Below, in pieces: positions 7,600 to 15,095 of a stretch of DNA of 64,000 bases (within the stretch, counting starts at the first letter, position 1; each line of letters opens with the position of its first letter). The translations under genes were made by a program, and so were the position numbers. The DNA is from Flavisolibacter ginsenosidimutans (lineage in GTDB: Bacteria; Bacteroidota; Bacteroidia; Chitinophagales; Chitinophagaceae), in assembly GCF_007970805.1 (NCBI RefSeq), contig NZ_CP042433.1:4092001-4156000 (forward strand), read 5' to 3'. The notes under the pieces are model-generated. The model made no database searches, had not been told where the DNA came from, and saw only the letters and a program-made list of their open reading frames with translations.

Positions 7600-10494
7600 T
7601 TATTGAAGGGTTAACGAAAGGGTTTTGGTTTTCTCCTTCGCCTGTACTTTTAAAAAATAAGTACCGGCCGGCAAGTGCAATGCCGGTAAAGAAAGCACCT
7701 TGGTTCCGTTGTTCAAAATGCCGTTGTAAAGTTTTCTTACCTGCTGGCCCACGCTGTTATAAAGTTCCACCGTGGTTTTTCCGCTCTGCGGCAGCTTTAC
7801 TTCCAGATAGGTTGTGTTGTTTGCAAAAGCGGGATTGGGATAGAGCTTTGCTTCCAGCGTTGTGCCGTTCCAGGGAACGTTGGAAACAGGTGTAGCCGTT
7901 ACGTTGTTCACGTTGCGGTTCACGTACACATGGTATTCGCCGGGCTGCAGGGTAAAGCTTTGTGCGGAGGCTGTTGTCGTTTGTATAAAGTTGCCAAAGT
8001 AATCATACCAGTTTCCAGCAGTTGGGAAGGTAACGCTGCCGGTTTGCGCAACCACATCAAAATTACCAATCACCACAACGTCAGCCGTATCGTTTGCCGT
8101 TGCCACTTTCAGCCATTTAAATGCACCGCTGAAATCGCGGGTGATGGCGCCGGTTTGAAAAGCGCCAAGGTATCTTGAATCAAAGCGAAGTTTGTTCAAC
8201 GCACTGTACACGTTGTAAAGATTTTTCCGCCGTGAATCGTTGAGATAATCCCAACGGATTGGTTTGGGCGTAAGGCGGCAACTGTCAGCGATAAGACTTG
8301 TGTTCGTACAGGTGTTGATGGAATAGGAATAACCCAGTTCCCCAAACTGCCAGATCATTTTCGGCCCCGGAATCGTAAGCAAAAAGACCGCTGTTTGTTC
8401 GGCACGTTTTAAAGCCGTCGTTGTGTCTTTGATATTGTAGCTTCCGGAGCTGTTTCCGTACGTGACGTTCTTGTACACAATGCGCTCTTCGTCGTGGCTT
8501 TCGGCATAAGCCACAAGATGCGGCTGCGTCCATCCGCGAACGCTGTGAATGGCACGCGAAAAATCCCAACGATCGGCGTAGCCCATTGAAGCTTGTGCGT
8601 AGCTGTCGTTCATGTTGCCCCAAAGCATCATGCCGTAATTGCTCAAGTCTATTTCCTCGTTGTCGGCTGCAAAATGTTCGAGAATTACATAAGCGTTGCT
8701 GGATTTGTTCTGCACCGTATCGTAATAGCCTTTCCAGATTTTTACCCGCGAAGAATCATAGGCGCTCCAGGCGTTCACATCGCAATTGTTGCCGCTTGCG
8801 TCGCATGTTTGTTTTTGCGTGAAGCCTTTGGCGAGATCAAAACGAAAACCATCAAGTTTGTAGTTCTGTAACCAGTGTTCAACAATTCTTCCCACATAAT
8901 ATTTTGTATCGGCGCTTTCGTGGTTCATGTCGTAACCAACGTTGTACGCATGCTTCGGCACGGGGTTAAACCAGGGGTTGTTGGCAGCCGGACGATTGTT
9001 TGCCGCATCCCAATACAACTGCACCATCGGCGATGAACCAAAGGAGTGATTCAATGCAATGTCCATGATCACGGCAATGCCGCGACGATGGCAACTGTCC
9101 ACAAAACGTTTAAGCGTGTTTGCCGGGCCATAATATTTATCGGGAGCGAAATAAAAATCAGGATTGTAGCCCCAACTGTTGTTGCCTTCAAATTCGTTGA
9201 AAGGCATTACTTCAATCGCATTCACGCCGAGCTTTTGTAAATAATTCAAACTATCCTGAATTGTCTTCCAATCGTGTGCTGCTACAAAATCTCTTACCAA
9301 TAACTCATAAATCATGAGGCCTTTTTTATCGGGATGGTTAAAAGTATTTACGCTCCACGTGTATGTAGGTGCAGACGTTTGCAACACGCTTACAATGCCC
9401 GTTTGTCCCGTAGGATAAGTTTTCAAACCCGGATAAGTTGTCGATGAAATGCCGGCATCGTTATTCGGATCGAGAATTTTTTCAGCGTAAGGATCAGCAA
9501 TTTTTATAGTGCCGTCCACAACGTATTGATAACCGTATTCGGTGCCCGCAGTAAGATTGTTCAGCGTTATCCAGAAAAATTTTCCGTCGGGTGTTTTGTT
9601 CATGATGGCTGGCGTCCAGTTGTTGAACTCACCCATCACCGTTGCATAACCTTTGCCCGGCGCACGCAGCACCAACGTTACGGATGTGCCGCTATTGTAA
9701 TTGATACCGTCACGAATACCTGCAGGCAAAGCCACAACGGGTGAAACACCAATGAAAATATTGATCGTGTCGTATTTGGTCGTGGTGCCGTCATTCGCCT
9801 CGGCTACAACCTGCTGATTGCCTGCAGCGGTGATAGTAGACGTTCCTAAAAGCGTGGTAACGTTTGAAGCCGAAGCTATCATGGTCCCGTTGTGATAAAG
9901 TTTCATCGCTGAAGGCTTGTTCGCATCGGCACTGATGGTAAAGGAAGTGCCTAACGACCAGGATTGTTGTTCCGGTGTAGGTACGTATCGAGGTTCTGTT
10001 GGCGGTTGCGTTAGTCGCACAGCCAGTGACGATGTATAGATTGGAATATACATGTCGCTGCCGTCGCTGTTGCGCTGCACACGACTATTGTCTCCGGCGC
10101 CGTTACGGAAAAGAATGGCAATCTTTTGAATGGTTTCTGTGGCATCAGTAATGCCGAAGAAATTGTGTAAGCTGCCGGTGATGGTGTATGTCCATTTGTT
10201 GTTGCCGATGTAAACTGCGTTCGCCGCGGCCGGCGTCGTGGCCCAAGTGAACTTCACGTATTTCCAATCCGATGAAGAAGTACTCTTGTTTGTAATGACA
10301 CCGATGTGAACGTAAACATCGGTTGTTGCGGAATAATTGTACAAACCCTGGTTGCCTTTGCTGGCATCCATTGTTATCACCAGCGTTTGCGAAGCGTTGT
10401 TTTCGGTTGGGAAAGAAGGTGTCCAGGTAAGCAGTTGCGAATAGCAAAGAAGCCCGCAAAAGCTTGCGGCAATAACCAGCAGCAATCGTTTCAT
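7600..10494 (-). CDS. Secreted GH13 alpha-amylase with CBM48-like domain and T9SS tail
   Basis: The protein has 964 residues and a signal peptide ending near CYSQ. Order: N-terminal beta domains (20-250), a CBM48-like module (about 260-345, TVMGEFNNWTPAIM), a GH13 barrel (about 390-780) and a type A T9SS sorting domain (about 883-964, LYPNPAFANN to LPAGTYFLKVQ). Catalytic residues are visible: nucleophile Asp553 in DGFRFDLAKG, acid/base Glu606 in VILEHF, and Asp668 in ESHDEER; the first conserved region is MDIALNHSF. It should cleave alpha-1,4-glucans outside the cell. Unlike the classical surface lipoprotein SusG, it lacks a lipobox and appears to use type IX secretion. It is the first gene of the cluster. 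Exact activity (alpha-amylase, neopullulanase or branching-type) is uncertain. Confidence 0.93.
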   Translation of the reverse strand: MKRLLLVIAASFCGLLCYSQLLTWTPSFPTENNASQTLVITMDASKGNQGLYNYSATTDVYVHIGVITNKSTSSSDWKYVKFTWATTPAAANAVYIGNNKWTYTITGSLHNFFGITDATETIQKIAILFRNGAGDNSRVQRNSDGSDMYIPIYTSSLAVRLTQPPTEPRYVPTPEQQSWSLGTSFTISADANKPSAMKLYHNGTMIASASNVTTLLGTSTITAAGNQQVVAEANDGTTTKYDTINIFIGVSPVVALPAGIRDGINYNSGTSVTLVLRAPGKGYATVMGEFNNWTPAIMNKTPDGKFFWITLNNLTAGTEYGYQYVVDGTIKIADPYAEKILDPNNDAGISSTTYPGLKTYPTGQTGIVSVLQTSAPTYTWSVNTFNHPDKKGLMIYELLVRDFVAAHDWKTIQDSLNYLQKLGVNAIEVMPFNEFEGNNSWGYNPDFYFAPDKYYGPANTLKRFVDSCHRRGIAVIMDIALNHSFGSSPMVQLYWDAANNRPAANNPWFNPVPKHAYNVGYDMNHESADTKYYVGRIVEHWLQNYKLDGFRFDLAKGFTQKQTCDASGNNCDVNAWSAYDSSRVKIWKGYYDTVQNKSSNAYVILEHFAADNEEIDLSNYGMMLWGNMNDSYAQASMGYADRWDFSRAIHSVRGWTQPHLVAYAESHDEERIVYKNVTYGNSSGSYNIKDTTTALKRAEQTAVFLLTIPGPKMIWQFGELGYSYSINTCTNTSLIADSCRLTPKPIRWDYLNDSRRKNLYNVYSALNKLRFDSRYLGAFQTGAITRDFSGAFKWLKVATANDTADVVVIGNFDVVAQTGSVTFPTAGNWYDYFGNFIQTTTASAQSFTLQPGEYHVYVNRNVNNVTATPVSNVPWNGTTLEAKLYPNPAFANNTTYLEVKLPQSGKTTVELYNSVGQQVRKLYNGILNNGTKVLSLPALHLPAGTYFLKVQAKEKTKTLSLTLQ

Positions 10495-10511
10495 AATAGC
10501 GTTTCTCCGGC

Positions 10512-10519
10512 TAAAGATA
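10512..10519 (-). promoter_or_regulatory. Candidate -7 box upstream of the amylase gene
   Basis: On the minus strand this reads TATCTTTA, seven of eight positions of the Bacteroidota -7 box TAnnTTTG. It lies 17 bases before the amylase start codon in the 87-base divergent gap with ligA. No clear -33 TTTG is visible. Confidence 0.35.
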
Positions 10520-10568
10520 GCAGGAATATGTACGAATTACACATTAGCCGGAAAAATTTTTTCGCCCC

Positions 10569-10576
10569 TATTTTTA
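10569..10576 (+). promoter_or_regulatory. Candidate -7 box directly before ligA
   Basis: TATTTTTA matches TAnnTTTG at seven of eight positions and ends 5 bases before the chosen ligA ATG. If used, the mRNA would be almost leaderless, as also suggested for lptB, metF and purF here. Confidence 0.35.
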
Positions 10577-10581
10577 CACGC

Positions 10582-12735
10582 ATGAACGCCGATGTAAAAA
10601 CGCTCCAACAAGCCACGCTGGAACTGCTGAAAGAAATTAAAGAAGACAAACTGTCCACAAAAGGTATTGACCGGCTTCGCAACGTATTGCGCTTTCACGA
10701 GCACCGGTATTACGTGCAAAGCGATCCGCTGATTTCGGATTTTGAATACGACACTTTGTACAAAGGGCTTGAGGTATTAGAAAAGGAAGCGCCGGATTTA
10801 ATTACACCGGATTCTCCTACCCAACGTGTGGCCAAAGGGTTAACGAAAGACTTTCCGAACGTGCCGCACTTGGTGCCCATGCTATCGCTCGACAACTCAT
10901 ACGACAGCGAAGATCTTTTGGACTTTGACCGCAAGGCAAGAGAACTAACGGGCTTAAATGAAATTGAATACTGCGTTGAACCAAAGTTTGACGGCGCCAG
11001 CATCTCATTGATTTACGAAGGCGATGGCTTGGAAAGAGGCGCTACCCGCGGCGACGGCGTTCGCGGCGACGACATCACACCAAACATCAAACAAATCAGA
11101 ACCATTCCGCTGTCGGCAAAATTTTCTGACTACGGTTTGCAAACGGTAGAGATACGCGGCGAGGTTTTGATCAACAAGAACAACTTTAAAAAATTCAACG
11201 AAGGATTGACCGAGCAAGGGCTTGCACCTTTAGCAAACCCGCGCAACGCTGCTGCAGGAACGTTGCGTATCAAGGATCCCTTAGAAGTAAAACGAAGAAA
11301 CCTTGAAGCTTTCGTTTATCACGTTAGTTATTATGTAACGGATGACGGGTTACGGATGACGGATGACAGCGAGAGAGACGACAGCAAAGAAACACCGTCA
11401 TCCGTCAACAGTCATCTGTCATCTTCACTCCTCACACATTCCGGCACACTGGACATGCTTTGGAGCCTCGGCTTTCGTTCTCCTGCAAAAGAAAAAAAAG
11501 TGTTGAAAGGCATACAAGCCGTGATTGATTATTGCAACGAATTTGAATCGCAACGCGATGACCTTCCTTATGAAATAGACGGCATGGTAATTAAAGTAAA
11601 CGACTTTGAACTGCAGGACAAGATGGGCATGACCACGCACCATCCGCGGTGGGCAATGGCCTATAAATTCAAAGCAAGGCAAGCCACTTCGAAATTGCTT
11701 CGCATCGAATATCAAATTGGCCGCACGGGCAATGTGGGTCCTGTTGCCAAGATTGAACCCGTGCACATCGGCGGTGTAACGGTCAGTTCCGTTTCACTTT
11801 TCAATGAAGACGTGATTCGCGAAAAAGACATTCGCATTGGCGATACGGTTTTGGTAGAAAGAGCGGGTGATGTGATTCCGTACATCGTGAAAGCATTGAC
11901 CGAGTTGCGTACGGGCAACGAACAGCCAATTGTTTTTCCGAAATGTTGTCCTTCCTGCGGCGATGAAATTGTGCGCACCGCCGAAGAAGCCGCGTGGCGT
12001 TGTGTGAACATCAATTGTCCTGCGCAAGTGCTGGAGCGATTGATGCACTTTGCGTCGAAAGACGCGATGGACATTCGCGGTCTCGGCGAAGCCAATATCA
12101 AAAAGTTTTACGACCTCGGCTTGCTTAAATCTATCCCCCAGATTTATCAATTAGACTTTGAGGCTCTCAGCAAGCTCGAAGGTTTTGGAAAAAAGTCAAT
12201 TGAAAACCTGCAAGCGGCAATCGCCAATTCAAAATCGCAGCCGCTGCACCGTTTGATTTTTGCACTGGGCATTCGCTTCGTAGGCGAAACAATCGCGAAG
12301 ACATTGGCCAATGCCGTCAACCATTTGCTTGACTTGAAAAACTTTGACGAAGAGAAATTAAAAACGTTGGAAGACGTTGGGCCGAAAGTAGCGGGCAGCG
12401 TGGTGCAGTTTTTTGCCAACGAAGACAACATCCACATGCTTCACGAACTGGAAAGCCTGGGCCTTCAACTGAAGAATGAAAAGAAGGAAGCGGCCAGCGA
12501 CGGCAATCTTGACGGACAAAGTTTTTTGTTCACCGGTACTTTGCACAAATTAAAACGCAGCGACGCCGAAGAATTGGTGGAAAAGAACGGCGGCAAGATT
12601 GTTTCCGGAGTGAGCAGCAAGCTGAATTATTTGGTTGTAGGCGATGATGCCGGCAGCAAGCTGGAAAAAGCTAAGAAGATTGCGAGCATAAGAATTTTAA
12701 GCGAAGACCAGTTTTTGGAGATGGTGAACACCTGA
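10582..12735 (+). CDS. ligA: NAD-dependent DNA ligase LigA with an in-frame repeat insertion
   Basis: LigA seals nicks with NAD+ during replication and repair. From the ATG at 10582 the protein has 717 residues; most relatives have about 670-690. The frame is open further upstream, but that part is antisense to the amylase gene and does not look like ligase, so it was excluded. Visible parts are domain Ia, the adenylation domain with catalytic Lys135 (EPKFDGAS) and NPRNAAAGTLR, the OB fold, a four-cysteine zinc finger (CCPSCG, CVNINCPAQ), helix-hairpin-helix repeats (KLEGFGKKS, LEDVGPKVA) and a C-terminal BRCT domain. Residues about 252-284 are low-complexity, polar and encoded by a palindromic heptad repeat (11335-11431), accounting for most of the extra length. 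All catalytic motifs are intact, so the enzyme is probably functional. Confidence 0.96.
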   Translation: MNADVKTLQQATLELLKEIKEDKLSTKGIDRLRNVLRFHEHRYYVQSDPLISDFEYDTLYKGLEVLEKEAPDLITPDSPTQRVAKGLTKDFPNVPHLVPMLSLDNSYDSEDLLDFDRKARELTGLNEIEYCVEPKFDGASISLIYEGDGLERGATRGDGVRGDDITPNIKQIRTIPLSAKFSDYGLQTVEIRGEVLINKNNFKKFNEGLTEQGLAPLANPRNAAAGTLRIKDPLEVKRRNLEAFVYHVSYYVTDDGLRMTDDSERDDSKETPSSVNSHLSSSLLTHSGTLDMLWSLGFRSPAKEKKVLKGIQAVIDYCNEFESQRDDLPYEIDGMVIKVNDFELQDKMGMTTHHPRWAMAYKFKARQATSKLLRIEYQIGRTGNVGPVAKIEPVHIGGVTVSSVSLFNEDVIREKDIRIGDTVLVERAGDVIPYIVKALTELRTGNEQPIVFPKCCPSCGDEIVRTAEEAAWRCVNINCPAQVLERLMHFASKDAMDIRGLGEANIKKFYDLGLLKSIPQIYQLDFEALSKLEGFGKKSIENLQAAIANSKSQPLHRLIFALGIRFVGETIAKTLANAVNHLLDLKNFDEEKLKTLEDVGPKVAGSVVQFFANEDNIHMLHELESLGLQLKNEKKEAASDGNLDGQSFLFTGTLHKLKRSDAEELVEKNGGKIVSGVSSKLNYLVVGDDAGSKLEKAKKIASIRILSEDQFLEMVNT
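11335..11431 (+). repeat. Heptad inverted repeat inserted in frame within ligA
   Basis: The left arm (11335-11369) is a run of ATGACGG-like heptads: GTAACGG, ATGACGG, GTTACGG, ATGACGG, ATGACAG. The right arm (about 11396-11431) is its degenerate reverse complement and shares the 11-mer ACGGATGACGG. The stretch is a multiple of three, contains no stop and encodes about 33 Ser/Asp/Thr-rich residues between conserved adenylation-domain segments (SYYV and SGTLDML). It has the same architecture as the intergenic inverted repeats in this window. Confidence 0.85.
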
Positions 12736-12812
12736 TGCCGTGTAGCGCTTCGCGCAAAGATGCAAAGCAATACGTTGCGAAGAATGGCAGGGAAGCGTTT
12801 AAGGCGTGTCGT

Positions 12813-13910
12813 TTACACGGTTTCATTTTGCAATTGATACCTGCGAAACGTGTTTAGTAAAGCATCAACCGTTTTTCTTCTTTCATAACCTGCTTCAAAA
12901 ATATTTGCCACTTCTGTTTTCAATTCGTTGTCGCCTTTTTCGGAGAGAAAGATTTCGATTGCGTTGACGGTTTCCGAAAATTGCTTATCCAGTTGCATAC
13001 GGCTGTTAATGGCTTCATCGTTCGTTTCGGAAAGACTTGCCGCTGTAGCCGCAACGGATTCTGCAGCCTCTAACCGCAGACTGGTGTTGCTTTCCCTTGC
13101 ATACAAATCATCCAGGTTACGAACGATGCTCTCCAAACTGGCCGCTTTCGTTTCTCGCAAACCTTCGTACAAATAATCCTTCCGCTTCAACTCAAAGTTT
13201 CGTCCCAAATACAATTTCTTCACGTCTTCGTTTATGGCCAGTTCTTCCGCCGTACCGTGCTGAAAAATTTTTCCTTCGATCAGCAAATAAGCACGGTCGC
13301 AAATGGAAAGCGTTTCGGTTACGTTGTGATCGGTAATCAGGATGCCGATGTTTTTGTATTTGAGTTTAGCAACGATGGCCTGAATGTCTTCCACCGCAAT
13401 GGGGTCAATGCCCGCAAAGGGTTCGTCGAGCAAAATAAATTTGGGATCAACGGCCAGTGCACGGGCAATTTCGGTACGTCGTCGCTCGCCACCGCTCAAT
13501 ACGTCGCCGGGACTTTTGCGTACGTGATGCAGACGAAATTCATCCAGCAAACTTTCGAGTTTTTCTTTCTGTTGCTTGCGCGAAAGCTTCGTCATTTCCA
13601 GCACCGCACTGATGTTATCTTCCACACTCAACTTTCGAAATACCGAAGCCTCTTGCGGCAAATAACCAATGCCCAACTGCGCCCGCTTGTACATGGCCAG
13701 TTTGGTAATGTCCTCGTCGTCCAGGTACACAGCGCCTTCGTCGGGCTTGATCAAACCCACAACCATGTAAAACGTGGTGGTTTTGCCGGCGCCGTTGGGC
13801 CCCAGTAAGCCCACAATTTCTCCTTGCCTTACTTCAACAGATGCGTGGTTCACCACCGTGCGTTTGCCGTAGCGCTTCACCAAGTCGTGTGTATGAATGC
13901 GGATGCTCAT
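12813..13910 (-). CDS. lptB: LPS export ABC transporter ATPase LptB with C-terminal extension
   Basis: LptB powers LPS extraction from the inner membrane with LptFG. Walker A GPNGAGKTT is at 37-45, the Q-loop PQEASVF near 85, the signature LSGGERRR at 138-145 and Walker B FILLDEPFAGIDP at about 158-170, with the switch His in ITDHNVTET. The canonical protein ends near residue 240-245, but this one continues to 365. The extra ~115 residues are helical and polar (EAAESVAATAASLSETNDEA, then VANIFEAGYERRKTVDALLN). The start codon is 4 bases from a -7-like box, divergent from metF. The gene is convergent with ligA, 77 bases away. Assignment as LptB is firm; the function of the extension is unknown. 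Confidence 0.92.
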   Translation of the reverse strand: MSIRIHTHDLVKRYGKRTVVNHASVEVRQGEIVGLLGPNGAGKTTTFYMVVGLIKPDEGAVYLDDEDITKLAMYKRAQLGIGYLPQEASVFRKLSVEDNISAVLEMTKLSRKQQKEKLESLLDEFRLHHVRKSPGDVLSGGERRRTEIARALAVDPKFILLDEPFAGIDPIAVEDIQAIVAKLKYKNIGILITDHNVTETLSICDRAYLLIEGKIFQHGTAEELAINEDVKKLYLGRNFELKRKDYLYEGLRETKAASLESIVRNLDDLYARESNTSLRLEAAESVAATAASLSETNDEAINSRMQLDKQFSETVNAIEIFLSEKGDNELKTEVANIFEAGYERRKTVDALLNTFRRYQLQNETV

Positions 13911-13914
13911 GGGG

Positions 13915-13922
13915 CGAAAATA
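13915..13922 (-). promoter_or_regulatory. Candidate -7 box for lptB
   Basis: On the minus strand this is TATTTTCG (seven of eight to TAnnTTTG), 4 bases before the lptB ATG and directly next to the left arm of the octamer palindrome at 13923. It suggests a leaderless transcript. Confidence 0.4.
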
Positions 13923-14009
13923 GTTGAGTAGTTGATTGGTTGAGCAGTTGACTGGTTGAGCAAGCCGGCCTTTAACAAATCAACGGATCAACCAATCAAC
14001 TGCTCAACT
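13923..14009. repeat. Octamer-built inverted repeat between lptB and metF
   Basis: The left arm (13923-13957) reads in octamers GTTGAGTA, GTTGATTG, GTTGAGCA, GTTGACTG. The reverse complement of the right arm (13975-14009) reads GTTGAGCA, GTTGATTG, GTTGATCC, GTTGATTT. The arms agree at 30 of 35 positions in register, with a 17-base loop. This could form a 35-bp hairpin filling the divergent promoter region. Confidence 0.9.
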
Positions 14010-14031
14010 TCCAATTATCCCTCTCAACACC

Positions 14032-14039
14032 TAAGTTTG
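14032..14039 (+). promoter_or_regulatory. -7 box for metF
   Basis: TAAGTTTG is an exact match to TAnnTTTG and ends 8 bases before the metF ATG, implying an mRNA with almost no leader. The octamer palindrome ends 22 bases upstream and occupies the place where a -33 element would lie. Confidence 0.5.
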
Positions 14040-14047
14040 CATCCTTT

Positions 14048-15001
14048 ATGAAAGTAATTGACTACATCAACGAGGCGAACGGAAAGACCCTGGTTTCGTT
14101 TGAGATATTGCCGCCACTCAAAGGCAAAGGCATTAATGCCCTGTGGGAACATCTTGATCCGCTCATGGAATTCAAGCCTTCGTTTATCAACGTAACGTAC
14201 CACCGCAGCGAAAGCATGTTCAAGAAAAAGCCCGACGGCACTTTTGACAAAGTGGAAGTGCGCAAGCGTCCTGGCACGGTAGGCATTTGCGCCGCGCTGA
14301 TGAACCGCTACAAAGTAGATGCGGTGGCGCACCTCATTTGCGGCGGCTTTTCCAAGCAAGAAACCGAAGACGCACTTATTGATTTGCATTTTCTGGGTGT
14401 GAACAACGTGCTGGTGCTGCGCGGCGATGCGCCAAAGAACGAAAGCTCTTTTGAGCCCGAACCCGGGGGCCACCGTTATGCCATTGAGTTGATGCAACAG
14501 GTAAACAACATGAACAACGGCATTTACCTGGAAGAAGATTTAAAGAACGCCACCAAAACGAATTTCTGCATCGGCGTGGCGGGCTATCCCGAAAAACATT
14601 TTGAAGCGCCCAACATGCAAACCGATCTTGCCTTCTTAAAAGCAAAGGTTGATGCGGGTGCGGAATACATCGTTACGCAAATGTTTTTCGACAACCAGAA
14701 ATATTTTGCCTTCGTAAAAAGCTGCCGCGATGCCGGCATCAACGTACCGGTCATTCCAGGATTGAAACCAATCTATACGAAAAAACAGCTTTCCATCATT
14801 CCCCGCACTTTTCACGTGGACATCCCTGAAGAACTCTCATCGGATTTATTGAAATGCAAGACCGATGCGGAAGTGGAAGTAGTGGGACAGGAATGGCTTC
14901 TGAAACAATCGAAAGAATTAAAAGCAGCCGGTGTGCCGGTGTTGCATTACTACACGCTGGGCAAGCCAAATGTGGTGGCGAACGTGGTAAGAGAATTATA
15001 G
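14048..15001 (+). CDS. metF: Methylenetetrahydrofolate reductase
   Basis: MetF reduces 5,10-methylene-THF to 5-methyl-THF, the methyl donor for methionine synthesis, using FAD. The 317-residue protein is the usual bacterial length. The TIM-barrel features are present: SFEILPPLKGKGINALWEHL near the start, FINVTYHRSE, VAHLICGGFSKQETEDAL, VNNVLVLRGDAP (FAD-contacting region), FCIGVAGYPEKHFEAPN and YIVTQMFFDNQKYFAFV. The start follows an exact -7 box by 8 bases. A strong terminator follows at 15033. It stands alone, divergent from lptB. Confidence 0.96.
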   Translation: MKVIDYINEANGKTLVSFEILPPLKGKGINALWEHLDPLMEFKPSFINVTYHRSESMFKKKPDGTFDKVEVRKRPGTVGICAALMNRYKVDAVAHLICGGFSKQETEDALIDLHFLGVNNVLVLRGDAPKNESSFEPEPGGHRYAIELMQQVNNMNNGIYLEEDLKNATKTNFCIGVAGYPEKHFEAPNMQTDLAFLKAKVDAGAEYIVTQMFFDNQKYFAFVKSCRDAGINVPVIPGLKPIYTKKQLSIIPRTFHVDIPEELSSDLLKCKTDAEVEVVGQEWLLKQSKELKAAGVPVLHYYTLGKPNVVANVVREL

Positions 15002-15032
15002 CAAGTAGCTTTCAAGCGTAATTTTTCTCAAT

Positions 15033-15063
15033 AAAAAACTCTCTGGACCTCAGAGAGTTTTTT
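15033..15063 (+). terminator. Terminator after metF (possibly bidirectional)
   Basis: A perfect 13-bp stem, AAAAAACTCTCTG with CAGAGAGTTTTTT around the loop GACCT, carries T-runs on both strands. It sits between the convergent metF and PPIase genes and could serve both. Confidence 0.9.
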
Positions 15064-15095
15064 ATTAAAGCAAGATTGTACGCAGCGAGCACTCG

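Noticed and set aside
10306..10581. N-terminal extension of ligA by 92 codons
   Set aside because: This part overlaps the amylase gene in antisense and does not resemble ligase; homology starts at the ATG at 10582.
13923..14009. CRISPR array
   Set aside because: Repeat units are only 8 bases, degenerate and without spacers, and the two halves are inverted rather than direct.
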